From assembly GCA_946902985.2 (NCBI GenBank), contig OX336389.2, positions 1,010,321,441 through 1,010,385,440 on the forward strand: 64,000 nucleotides of DNA, written 5' to 3'. This DNA is from Meconema thalassinum. Taxonomy: Eukaryota > Arthropoda > Insecta > Orthoptera > Tettigoniidae. The first letter of the stretch is position 1. Each line of letters starts with the position of its first letter. Below are positions 54,380 to 64,000 of the stretch, piece after piece. The notes beneath the pieces were generated by a model that searched no databases, was not told the origin of the DNA, and worked only from the letters and a program-made list of their open reading frames with translations. Position numbers and translations under genes: made by a program.

Positions 54380-57300
54380 ATGACCTCGCCTCCTAGCAAA
54401 CGTAGAAAGGTTGATATTGTAATACATAATAACAGTGAAAATATAAGAAACCAATTGGACAATGCATTTGAAAGTGTTTCTAATTTTAGAAGTGAAATAA
54501 ACGGTGCTATTTCAGTATCATACCAAATCGGGGAAATCACTCAAACCGACTTGATTGAGAACAGTGATGAGTTGATTGAATGTTGGAGAGTTATTAGTGA
54601 GCACATATTGCAACAAGCTGTGAATTTCGAAGAAATTACAATTCAAATAAAGGATGAATCTTTCTTGAGCTGTGAGTTAATTGAAACGGCATTCAATTCT
54701 AGAGTGTACACACTTGCAGTATCAAATGTTAAGAATGAGTTTTTGGATCCTCGCGAATTTTTAGCGAATACTAATATTTGGTTTACAAAGTATGTTAAGA
54801 AAGCGTTAACTGTACAAGCTTTAAAGGTGAATTCAGTTTTGTGTGCACAATATGTGCTTCGCGACATATCAGAAACAAAATATTTTGCTATCAAAAATGA
54901 GGTAGTTTTCGAGTATACTGATTTAAATGAATTTTATAATAAGAATATCATTGAAGGCACATTGACAAAAATGAGCGAATTTGAAGCAAATGGTTCCGGG
55001 TGGGCTTTAGAAAAAATTCATAGTTTGAGAATTAATATAAATAAATATGTTGGATTTCAAGTAGGAATGTCCAATACTAGTCGATTGCCTGACGTAATAG
55101 TCAATAAACATGCAGTGCTAAATTTGTATGATACAAAGGAAGCTTGTTTTGCGTGGAGTGTGGTTGCTGGTTTGTATCCAAAAACTCGAAACGTGAGTCA
55201 TCTTTCTTCCTATCCTAATTACAGAGATGTTTTAAATTTAGATGGTATTCCAATTCCGATGGAAATGAAATATTTAAACAAGTTTGAAAACCAAAACAAT
55301 ATTTCTGTAAATGTGTTTGGAGCACAATATGATGAAAACAATTGGGTATGTATGGGAACAAACGAAGTAAAAGGAAAAAAACTTTTACTATTGTACCTTT
55401 GTATGTATCAGATAAAGTATATGAAAGGAGTGTAGACTTATTGATGTTGCAGATTGGAAACAGTGAAAGTTATCATTTTTGTTTAATTAGAAATCTTGCT
55501 CGCCTTGTGCGTTCAAGCCTCACTAGCACTCACAGAAGGATTTATATATGTAGACGTTGTTTGTCATATTATTTTCTTGAGGATGAGTTAAATGTTCACT
55601 TTGCAGACTGCAAACATTTTCCTGTTGCAAAAAGCATAATGCCGACTGATGAACAAAGATTTGTTAATTTTACAGAATTCCGAGTTAAAGATACAGTTCC
55701 ATTTATAATATATGCAGACACTGAATGCGTCTTGTCTCCAATTTCCTCCTGTTTTCCAAATAGTGACATTCATAACTCTACTTTAACACAAAATCATATT
55801 CCTTACAGCATTTCTTTATACCTTCATTGTAATTTTGATAGTGAATTGTGCAGTTTCAAACTCTTTAGGGGAAATAATTGCATTGACTTGTTTGTAAAGG
55901 AACTTTATAGTATTGTGGATAAACTTCAAACACATTACTTATCGGTTAAGCCAATGTTAAAGATGACCGAAAATGAAGAAAGATTATTTTTGTCAAGTAA
56001 AATGTGTCACATTTGCGAGAAACCGATTGCAGATAATGAACTCAAAGTACGCGATCATTGTCACTTAACTGGAAAATATAGAGGAAGCGCACACAATAGT
56101 TGTAATTTAAATTACAAAGTAACAAAGGTTTTGCCTATAGCATTTCATAATCTAACAGCCTATGATGGACATTTTATAATTAAAGAAATTTGTGAGAAAC
56201 GTGATGGAGAGGTGTTACATAATCCTGGTGATATAAGTTTGTTGGCGGTGAATATGGAACGTTATAAAGGGTTTACAAAGTATGTACGGGTTAAGAATGG
56301 ATTCATTCAGTTAAGATTTATCGATACATATAATTTCTTGTCCTGTTCACTAGATCAATGTTCATCTTCGTTAAGTGAAGATTCAAAGCAAATAACTCGA
56401 CGTTATTTTAATGATGATGCACAGTTTCGACTTACTGCGAGAAAAGGCGTGTTTCCATATGAATATGTCACGAGTATGGATGTACTTAACGAAACTAAAT
56501 TACCAGAAATATCCAAGTTTTATAGCAGTCTTAATGATCAAACAATATCGAATGAAGAGTATGAGTTTGCTCAATCGGTGTGGGAAACGTTTTCCTGTCA
56601 AACATTAGGAGAATACGCCGATTTGTATTTAAAAGTTGACACACTTCTTTTGGCGGATGTCTTTGAAAATTTTAGATCGAATGGCATGGAAACTTATGGC
56701 ATTGATACAGCTCATTTTTACACTGCTCCATCTATGTCTTGGTGTGCTATGAAAAAGATTACCAACGTTCAACTTGAATTGCTTCAAGATATTGATATGT
56801 TACACTTTTTTGAACGATCTATTCGAGGAGGAAATGTTCAGTGTATAACACGACATGCAATTGCTAATAATAAGTATATGAAAACTTATGATGAGAAAAA
56901 GCAAGAGTCCTACATAATGTACTTTGACGTTAATAATTTATATGGATATGCGATGATGGAATATCTTCCAACGGGTGGTTTTAAATGGGTTGCAAATGTT
57001 GAAGGCTTTGATGTTTTAACTATTGATGACACTTCAGAAATTGGATATATTTTGGAAGTAGATTTGACTTATCCTCAAGAGTTACATGACAAACATTCAG
57101 ATTACCCTCTATGTCCCGAAAAGTTGACAAAGCTAATGGCTACCCTAGATAATAAAGAACGTTATGTTTTGCATTATAGAATGTTAAAGCAATGTATTCA
57201 ACTAGGAATGAAATTAGATCGTATTCACAGAATAATTGAATTCAATCAGAGCCAATGGCTAAAACCATATATTGATGTGAACACAGAGGAACGAAAACAT

Positions 57301-58115
57301 GCCAAAAATGATTTTGAATTTTTTTTTATAAATTGATGAATAATGCAATTTTTGGTCGTTCACTGATGAATGTGAGGAAGTTAAGGGACATCAAATGGGT
57401 CACCAAATGGCATGGAGCTCGTGGTGCTAGGTCTTTAATAGCTAAGGCTAATTTTAAACATAGAATTATATTCGATGAACAATGTATGGTCATCGAGATG
57501 AGTAGACTAAAGATTTTTCACAATCAACCAGTATATGTTGGTGCATCTATATTAGATTTGTCTAAATGTAAAATGAATGACTTTCATTACAATGTTATTT
57601 TAGCAAATCCTGAATCAAATGTGAGGTTGTTATACACAGACACCGATAGTTTTATGTATATATTCTATTATGATATTTATTAGTTCATGAAAGAGTATTC
57701 AAATTTGTTTGATACTGGAAACTATGAAACAAACAATCCTTTTGGCATTGTGAGACAAAATAAAGGTGAAATTGGTTTAATGAAAGATGAAAATGCTGGA
57801 AGGATTGTTGAAGAATTTGTGGGTTTAAGACCCAAAATGTATGCAATAAAATTGTGTGATGAAATGAATAGCTTGTGTAAGGCTAAAGGCATTAAGAAGA
57901 GTGTGAGTAAAAGTATGAGTATTGATGAGTATCGAAAGTATCTTTATAACAAAGATCAAGTCAACAAAGTTCAAGTTTGTATAATTTCAAAATCTCATTC
58001 TGTATTTACTGTTCGGCAAAATAAGTTGACAATTTCATCAAACGAAGATAAAAGACACATAACTGAAAACGGAATTGATACTTTACCGTTTGGTCATTTT
58101 TCTCTGAAAAAATGA
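54380..58115 (+). pseudogene. Polinton B protein-primed type B DNA polymerase
   Basis: The N-terminal frame (54380-55435) includes a basic PPSKRRKVD start that could act as a nuclear signal. A shift in an A run near 55376 moves reading to 55342-57336. That frame contains a finger (CRRCLSYYFLEDELNVHFADC by its ends), Exo I YADTECVL, a Cys/His insert (CHICEKP...DHCHLTGKYRG), Exo II FHNLTAYDGHFI, and pol A YFDVNNLYGYAM. A second shift in the T8 run near 57322 leads to 57333-57683 with NNAIFGRSLMNVRK and pol C YTDTDSFMY. An in-frame TAG at 57681 then interrupts before the last 142 codons, which end LPFGHFSLKK. Three defects in about 1,200 codons show recent decay. All polymerase and exonuclease motifs survive. 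Confidence 0.93.
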
Positions 58116-58353
58116 TTAGAAACAAATTTGAGATTTAAGCACTTCATCTCACTTACTTTATTTCTTTCACACACACACACTTTTATTCTGTTAATAATAC
58201 TAATTTTTGTGTGTTCCTTTGCTTATGAAAAAAAGAATAAATAATAACCCAAATTTTGTGTGTATTATTAAAAAAACACCTCCCTCCCACCATTCCCATT
58301 TTCCAGAAATATATATATATGTATAATTACTTTATATTACATATCATTTAATA
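58116..58353. other. Intergenic gap with (CA)n and (AT)n tracts
   Basis: Short CA run near 58175 and ATATATATAT near 58310, upstream of the capsid-associated gene; a possible TATA region. Confidence 0.4.
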
Positions 58354-59018
58354 ATGGTGCGTTGTAAGAGGAGCAACTCTACCACTCAATATAAACGAAC
58401 AGGAAGTGGATCATTAATTAGTCGTGTACTTAATAAAACTATTGATAATTTACCCGTGGAATTACACATCCCGGGATATGAATATTGTGGACCAGGAACA
58501 AAATTAGAAAAGCGATTGAGCCGTGGTGATCCAGGAATAAATATATTAGATAAAGCGTGCAAAGAGCACGACATTGCTTACGCAAAGCATAAAGATTCAA
58601 ACAAAAGAAGAGAGGCTGATGAAATTTTAGCTTCAAAAGCTTGGTCTCGTGTAAAATCCCGTGACGCATCATTTGGAGAGAGAGCGGCTGCACTAACATT
58701 GGGTGGCATAATGAAAGCTAAGTCTAAGATTGGAGGAGGTAAGCGAAACTTAAATAATAAAAAAACAAGAAAATATTTAAAAAAAGAAGAACATCGAAAA
58801 AGCAAGGTGGTATTTTACCCCTACTTCCGATATTTGCAGCCTTGTCGGGCTTGGGGGGTCTAGCAGGCGGAGCAGCAGGGGTGGCGTCTGCCATAAACAA
58901 GGCGAAAGCTGCTCAAGAAGAACTAAAAGAAATGAAAAGACACAATCGAATGATAGAAGCAATGCGAGGAAAAGGAGGTCAAGGCATTTATTTAAATCCT
59001 CCTGCATACAAAAGATAA
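58354..59018 (+). pseudogene. PLA2-like plus pX-like minor capsid protein
   Basis: The ATG at 58354 opens 169 codons. The N-terminal half carries the phospholipase A2 calcium loop YCGPGT and the catalytic DKACKEHDIAY helix with its His-Asp pair, as in parvovirus VP1-type domains and adintovirus proteins. A basic tail follows. Near 58810 a shift moves the natural reading into another frame, which carries a Gly/Ala-rich hydrophobic stretch (FAALSGLGGLAGGAAGVASA) and a helical end finishing at 59018. That resembles adenovirus-type minor capsid/membrane-active proteins. Thus one gene, now split, likely joined both parts. It lies just upstream of the capsid protease. Confidence 0.8.
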
Positions 59019-59402
59019 TTAACCAAATACCAAATAAAGCATTAAGTAATTTCGATTTAGCTACATACGCACATCAATTAAAGATTCCAAATTTTTTGAG
59101 GAGTCTTTATGCGAGATACGTTACCAAGATATCCTCGAAAAAATGAAAACTGTATTGTTAACCTTGAACCGATGGATAAATCCGGTTCACATTGGGTGGC
59201 TTTCAGTAAACGAGGTAAATATGTGCATTATTTTGATAGTATTGGTAATTTAAGACCGCCATTAGAAATTTTAACATATCTTAAAAATTGCTATCTACAA
59301 TATAATTTTCATTCATATCAATCGATTACTTCTTCGATTTGTGGACATTTATGTTTAGTCTTCTTGTATTGTATAAATAAGGGAAACACAGACCGTCTTT
59401 AA
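59008..59402 (+). pseudogene. Adenain-like capsid maturation protease
   Basis: The reading begins near 59008 (IPNKALSNFDL), overlapping the previous gene's end, without a clear ATG. A frameshift near 59100 leads to the main frame (59109-59402). That frame carries the His of GSHWVAFS, the Asp/Glu site YFDSIGNL, and the Cys-containing ICGHLCLVFL, in the His-Asp-Cys order of adenovirus-type ULP1-fold proteases. The enzyme matures capsid proteins. The one frameshift is the only defect seen. Confidence 0.85.
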
Positions 59403-59413
59403 ACATTTCAAAG

Positions 59414-60520
59414 ATGGCTTTCGAAAGACGGACAACTCTTGAAGGTAAAGGCTCGAAGATTGATGTTACATTGGAGAACCCGATTCATCTTGTAGGAGCA
59501 GAGTTTTTTGAAATAGGACTTGCAGGATTGTTTACATCTAATTCTATTCGAAATGTTACCAACAGAAATAATAAATTTCGCATTCATTTTAATAATTTTT
59601 TGTTATCAATGGATTTAGTGGTACCACCGGGTATTTATGAATTTGAAGATCTAGTCTCAACATTTGATGATTTACTTAGTTATCACTCATTGTTGAAACT
59701 TATACCAGAACATTTAGAAAAAACAAAAATGTATGTGGAAGAGGAAATAGATGGAAAAAGAGACAACCGTCTCGTTTTGTCTTCTCCGTTTAATATTGAT
59801 TTCACTGTAGCCAACAGTGTAGCAGGGCCTTTAGGTATTGAAAAGAAAGTTTACCCTAAGGAGAATAAAAGAGAAATTGAAATTGATCGAAATAGAATCG
59901 ATAATGAAGTAACAATTAGCGAGAATAATAACGTTTTGGCTATAAAGTTGAACGAAGCGGATAGAGCGATTTTAATAATACCCAATGCTAGCTATACGTT
60001 AAAACAATTAAGTGAAAAGATTAATGAATTATTAGTTGAACATTTATTAGGTGACAAAGACAAATTCCCATCATTTTATATTAATTATGATAAAGTCTTT
60101 TATCATTGTAAACTACATTCGAAAGTGTTTGCTATAGATTTTGGTGTTGCAGATTCTATTGCAGATTTGTTAGGATTTTCTCATAGAAAGTTCGAGGCAA
60201 ACACAACTCATCATTCTGAATATATGATTAAAATTAAAACTGTTAATAGTATTCGAGTATGTTGCAAACTTGTGCTTGGTACGAGTTCTTATTTGAACCA
60301 TAAACCAACACACTCTTTATATAATTTTAAAGCTCATGTTCCTGCTGGTTACCCGATTGTTGTACAACCAACAACAATTAATTTTTGGCCTATGAACACC
60401 AAGGTTATTCAACATGTATCTGTGCAACTTGAAGATCATCTTCAACAGCTCATTGATTTGCAAGATGAAGATTTAACTGTAGAATTAATTATTCGTCCAG
60501 CACGATATCTTGCTATATAA
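59414..60520 (+). CDS. Penton-like minor capsid protein, 368 aa
   Basis: Intact frame from the ATG at 59414, 11 nt after the protease. It starts with RRTTLEGKGSKIDVTLENP and ends in a beta-rich segment with TTINFWPMNTKVIQHVSVQL and VELIIRPARYL. Strand-rich composition, size and placement between protease and major capsid gene fit the single jelly-roll penton of Polintons. The assignment rests mainly on position and secondary-structure impression. No stops or shifts. Confidence 0.6.
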   Translation: MAFERRTTLEGKGSKIDVTLENPIHLVGAEFFEIGLAGLFTSNSIRNVTNRNNKFRIHFNNFLLSMDLVVPPGIYEFEDLVSTFDDLLSYHSLLKLIPEHLEKTKMYVEEEIDGKRDNRLVLSSPFNIDFTVANSVAGPLGIEKKVYPKENKREIEIDRNRIDNEVTISENNNVLAIKLNEADRAILIIPNASYTLKQLSEKINELLVEHLLGDKDKFPSFYINYDKVFYHCKLHSKVFAIDFGVADSIADLLGFSHRKFEANTTHHSEYMIKIKTVNSIRVCCKLVLGTSSYLNHKPTHSLYNFKAHVPAGYPIVVQPTTINFWPMNTKVIQHVSVQLEDHLQQLIDLQDEDLTVELIIRPARYLAI

Positions 60521-60584
60521 AGTAATGAAATACTGTTATGTTTTCATTCTACTTGAGTAAGCTTACTAGAAAAAATTCACAAAT

Positions 60585-60771
60585 ATGGTTATACTATATA
60601 ATACTCAAGGTTTGAAAAAAAAAGAAGTCGACTCTGATTCGAAAAAATAATATAAATCAATCAGCTAAAATTTCTAAAAAAAAACAACGACATCGCACCT
60701 TGAAATCTAAGAAACAGTTATCGAGTAACAACAAACATTTCTTACAGTCTTTAGGCTATCGCGTACTTTAA
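60585..60771 (+). pseudogene. Small Lys-rich Polinton B ORF
   Basis: Frames between penton and capsid genes end in SKKQLSSNNKHFLQSLGYRV and a stop at 60769-60771, preceded by a KKKQRHRTLKSKK-type basic part. The lead is in another frame, separated by A-run shifts. A basic core-like peptide is plausible. Function unknown. Confidence 0.35.
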
Positions 60772-60838
60772 TTTCAATATAAATATATATGCAATTGTTA
60801 ATCTTATTTAGTTTCTATCTATAGTTGAAGCTGTTAAC

Positions 60839-62075
60839 ATGTTTAGCATGTTTAACATAACAGATAAAAGAGAGGTTGACAACAGAGTTGTGCGACGAGA
60901 AGAAAGAGTTTATCAACCTTATTCAGCTAATAAATTCGAAAGTAATGATGAAATTCGAATACCGATTCAAAATGAAGAAAACATAGTTTTATTATCAGAA
61001 GGTGTTCTTCACTTAGAAGGTCAAATTATTACTTCTAACATAAATCCGGCTGCTTCTACTACAGCACATCCTGACCAAAATTTTGAGGCTAATCTTTTTA
61101 GCGAAATTCGCATCACGTTAAATGGTAAAGAAATTGATCGTAAACGCCATCTAGGTATAACAAGTTCTATAAAAACCTTTGCATCATATTCAAAAAACGA
61201 ATATACAGCTTTACAAAATGCTGGTTATTTTCCCTCTTTAACAACACCAGCAAGTGAAGCAAATATTGTTGATAGTAACACAAAACGTTTTCATATAATA
61301 CTTCCTTTAAGCAACCTGTTAGGTTTAGCAGAGGATTACAGAAAGCCGATTTTAAACTGCAAGCATGAGATAATACTTCTCCGATCGTCAAGTGACGCAC
61401 GTGCGTTGCAATCGACAACCGAAAACGATCTTTCTAAGGTCAAGTTATTTAAAGTTTATCTAAAAATTCCCTTTTTATTATTATCGGACGAAGTACAAAT
61501 TAAAAGATTAAAACTAATGCAGAAAAATATTCCCATTCAGGTTGGTTTTCGATCATGGGATGTTCATGTCTTGCCTTCTCTTCCTAGAACAACTAAATAT
61601 AGTTGGACTGTAATGACAACTTCTGAAACTCAAAAACCACGTCAATTTTTATTAGGCTTTCAAACTAGAAGAAATTTTCTAAACACATGCTCTTCCTATT
61701 TTGACCATTGTAACATTAAATCTATAAGAGTTTTTTAAATTCAATTTTTATCCCTATGAAATGCCAACTTCTGAAATTGCCATAAATGACTACAGCGAGT
61801 TGTAAGACATGTTTGTTAAATTTCGTAATGTATATAATCAGATCGATGATGTTCGTTCAGAGACTCTGGTTTCACGAGATGAATTTAAGTCTCTTTGTCC
61901 GATTATTGTAATTAATTGTCTCGAACAAGTGGAAGCAGTGAAGACATCTTCAGTCGATGTGCGAATTGAAATCGAGACAAGTGAGAATATACCTGAAGAT
62001 ACAACTCTTTATTGTGTTCTTATTCATGATCGTCAAATATCTTACAGACCATTAACGAATGAAGTAATTATCTAA
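60839..62075 (+). pseudogene. Major capsid protein (double jelly-roll type)
   Basis: The ATG at 60839 opens 299 codons: RVYQPYSANKFESNDEIRIP start, a FSEIRITLNGKEID strand, the FHIILPLSNLLGLAEDYRKP loop and the GFQTRRNF segment. A shift in a T run near 61733, a TAA near 61803 and a further shift separate the last part (61809-62075), which ends with the strand pattern VDVRIEIETSENIPEDTTLY. Combined length about 410 residues. Order after protease and penton, and the beta-rich character, fit the Polinton hexon-like capsid protein. Confidence 0.72.
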
Positions 62076-62136
62076 ACCAATATTTGCTAAGTTATAAGCA
62101 AGCAAGTAAACAAGTATTCTCACTTTAGTTGCAATC

Positions 62137-62820
62137 ATGGAATTGACAACAACAAACTCTCCATCTACTGATGCTGGCAAGTGGAATAAGAAGCAACCAA
62201 TAGTTGCAGACATTCGCAAGCTACCAAACGGCAGTTTGGAACTTGCTTACTGTATGTTAAATAACAGCAATATACCTTCATTCAGCCCCGTGATCACATG
62301 GGTTGCAGCATATTGTGAAAAAACTCTTTCTTCTTTTTTTGACTCTGTTAAGAATAAATATGAATATTTAGTTGTAAATAATTTGCCACAGGAATTTTCT
62401 TTGTTTGCACTAAAAGCACTTTCCCCCGACTCATTATTCGATCTTAATACGATTGATGGAATGTCAGACCTAATGTTGAGGCATAGCCATCGTTTACCTA
62501 CAGATTGTCCAAAACATTTTCCATCTCTAGCAATGAGAAGCAATAGTTGTGCTAAATTCAATGTCAATGCTGTTCAACATTGGTTAAATTCTTCTGATGG
62601 CATCATGAAAATCGTGTGTTCGATAATAAACAAGTTTCGAAACAATGGACTTCGAGGTTTTAATAAGTTTGATTGGAACTACTTTCCTATAAACGTACTG
62701 ACTATATATGAACCACAACGAATTCGTCTAGAGTGGGAACATCTACCAGATCATCTAAAGAGAAAATTTCAACTGTTTCATCTTCGCTGCAAATGTGATA
62801 ACTGTATTCGCTATCTATAA
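62137..62820 (+). CDS. Unknown Polinton B gene, 227 aa, intact
   Basis: Uninterrupted frame with a Ser/Thr-rich start, a mixed alpha/beta body (NLPQEFSLFALKALSPDSLF) and a closing Cys cluster CKCDNC. No membrane segment. Not recognised. It follows the major capsid gene by 60 nt and shares its orientation. Confidence 0.6.
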   Translation: MELTTTNSPSTDAGKWNKKQPIVADIRKLPNGSLELAYCMLNNSNIPSFSPVITWVAAYCEKTLSSFFDSVKNKYEYLVVNNLPQEFSLFALKALSPDSLFDLNTIDGMSDLMLRHSHRLPTDCPKHFPSLAMRSNSCAKFNVNAVQHWLNSSDGIMKIVCSIINKFRNNGLRGFNKFDWNYFPINVLTIYEPQRIRLEWEHLPDHLKRKFQLFHLRCKCDNCIRYL

Positions 62821-63145
62821 AAGGTGATTAATTAAATCTACTATTGTCGTTGACCGCTATACATATTTTGTTTTAGTTTTCTTTTTAACACAGTGTATAT
62901 TTTTTTGTCTACAGAAAATAATCATCTGGACAACTAAAAGAAGAAGAAGAAGATCATCTCAACACACCCACACTCAACTGGACAACTAAAAAAAGAATGA
63001 GATTACTTCAAGAGAAATAAAATTGTATTAATTGTAATTCTAAATGAATAAAGAAGAAAAGGTATTTTGTACCATTTCATATTAAAGTTCTTATTAATGA
63101 TCAATTACCTCCTCACTTCACATGTAAATAAAATAATAATAATAT
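62821..63145. other. Gap with repeated CTGGACAACTAAAA phrases
   Basis: Two copies of CTGGACAACTAAAA (about 62926 and 62978) flank an AAGAAGAAGAAG tract. Otherwise nothing recognised. Confidence 0.4.
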
Positions 63146-63233
63146 TGTCAGGTGAGGGATTCGAACCCTCGCTTTCAATTTCTGAAAATTAGATCTTAAG
63201 TCTAACGCCTTAGACCGCTCGGCCAACCCAACA
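63146..63233 (-). tRNA. tRNA-Leu(UAA)
   Basis: 88 nt on the minus strand. Acceptor TGTTGGG...CCTGACA pairs over 7 positions with two G-U pairs. A-box TTGGCCGAGCGG, anticodon stem TTAGA/TCTAA closing the loop CTTAAGA (anticodon UAA), a long class II variable arm, and B-box GGTTCGAATCC. Better formed than the tRNA-Leu copies in the palindrome. It lies between the capsid module and the apoptosis inhibitor. Confidence 0.85.
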
Positions 63234-63377
63234 CATGCAAATCATGCATATTAGCCAACGTGTTTTGTTGATTCATCTCAGTTCGCATTTAGCTTCGTGT
63301 GGTGAACATCTTTTCTTTGTGAAGTAAAGCAGCATCATGAAGTATTTTAATTGTGTAAAGTATTCCAAAAACAGGTA

Positions 63378-63956
63378 ATGCAAATGATATTGAGTCAAAA
63401 AGAAATGAATTTAAAATCTGAAACAGATCGGCTAAAAACATTTAAGACCTGGTCTTCAGACAGTTTTACGAACACTGCATGGTTAGCAGCTGCAGGATTT
63501 TACTATTATGGATATAAGGATATGGTTAGGTGTGCTTTCTGTAATCTGCAACTTAGTTATTGGGAAGAAGATGATGATCCGTTTGAATAGCATAAGAAAT
63601 GGGCTTTTTCTTGCCCATACGTAAACAATATTTCTCCTAGCATAGAATTGAAATCTGAATATGAAAGACTTAAAACTTTTCAAAATTGGCCTCTTCCCTG
63701 TCCAAACGAATTTTGTTTAGCATCAGCAGGATTTTATTATACTGGTCATGGTGATAAGGTGAAATGTATATTCTGTAAGATTGAAATTGAAAATTGGAGG
63801 GAAAACGATAATCCTTTAAATGATCATGAAAAATGGGCGCCATATTGTCCGTATTTAAGAGGGTTTTACGTCGGCAACGTTGATTTAAATCCTGAAAATC
63901 CTACTATTATTCCATATAATACAAGTTATGATACGTGTGGAAGCAATATATGTTGA
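63378..63956 (+). pseudogene. Inhibitor of apoptosis with two BIR domains
   Basis: BIR 1 (63420-63625) contains WLAAAGFYYYGYKDMVRCAF with its CxxC, and the HKKWAFSC end, but a TAG at 63588-63590 falls between the zinc ligands. BIR 2 (63650-63850) is complete: LASAGFYYTGHGDKVKCIFC and DHEKWAPYCP. The frame ends CGSNIC and stops at 63954-63956 with no RING domain before the window edge. Such proteins bind caspases or their activators and block cell death. Host and insect-virus versions exist; location beside Polinton B suggests element cargo. The start is uncertain, because the first ATG at 63337 is out of frame. Confidence 0.8.
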
Positions 63957-64000
63957 TGTGATGTGATTTTTTGTGCAGTGTGCATTCTCAGACGTAAACG

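Larger units (their letters stand above)
53219..63956 (+). mobile_element. Polinton B (adintovirus-like), right end outside window
   Basis: Ten plus-strand genes and one minus-strand tRNA. They include protein-primed polB, a PLA2-like/pX-like protein, adenain-like protease, penton-like and major capsid proteins, and an apoptosis inhibitor. Integrase and packaging ATPase are not seen and may lie beyond 64 kb or be lost. Less decayed than Polinton A, with a different start-site style. Confidence 0.82.

Overview
The window is arthropod-type, most likely insect, nuclear DNA made almost entirely of mobile and virus-like elements. Supporting signs are BEL/Pao and Ty3/gypsy retrotransposons, tRNA-derived SINEs, a DUF4371-type transposase relic, Maverick/Polinton (adintovirus-like) genes and short TTAGG (insect telomere-type) arrays. 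I see no intact ordinary host gene, only a possible proline-rich 3' terminal exon near 9.5 kb.

Layout. 1-8746: a BEL/Pao element with very long LTRs (more than 2.2 kb), broken gag-protease and most of pol deleted. 8.7-13.1 kb: host-like spacer with a solo gypsy LTR (10299-11084) and three SINE copies. 13.1-47.6 kb: Polinton A, a decayed AT-rich virus-like element. Its genes are a zinc-ribbon plus integrase, an unknown gene, a matrix metalloproteinase with hemopexin repeats, small unknown ORFs, a minus-strand cluster of Bro-N / MSV199 / nuclease-like genes, a zinc-finger gene, a SAP-containing protein-primed type B DNA polymerase, a small conserved polB-neighbour protein and a SAP/zinc gene. 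The polymerase gene is split three times: by a 15,035-bp near-perfect palindrome (21796-36830, 6-bp target duplication CATGTC), by a SINE-containing insert (about 38.2-38.65 kb), and by an almost intact Ty3/gypsy element (39189-45679, 4-bp duplication ATAT).

47.6-53.1 kb: spacer with a hAT/DUF4371 transposase fossil and two tandem-repeat blocks. 53.1-64.0 kb: Polinton B, a second, less decayed and distinct element. It carries the polB-neighbour protein, an unknown gene, polB, a phospholipase A2-like/pX-like capsid protein, an adenain-like protease, a penton-like protein, a major capsid protein, an unknown gene, a tRNA-Leu(UAA) and a two-BIR inhibitor-of-apoptosis gene. No packaging ATPase or integrase for B lies inside the window.

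Most notable: (1) the 15-kb palindrome has Polinton-like ends (AG...CT, 6-bp TSD) and carries mirrored FLYWCH genes and mirrored tRNA-Leu(UAA) genes; (2) nearly every gene of Polinton A begins with a TATAAATG-type motif that contains the start codon, reminiscent of poxvirus late promoters, and four copies have lost only the ATG; (3) Polinton A carries an MMP and a Bro/MSV199 cluster typical of large insect DNA viruses; (4) three hairpins, two of them with compensatory stem changes, share one downstream motif. All calls come from reading the sequence; no database search was run.
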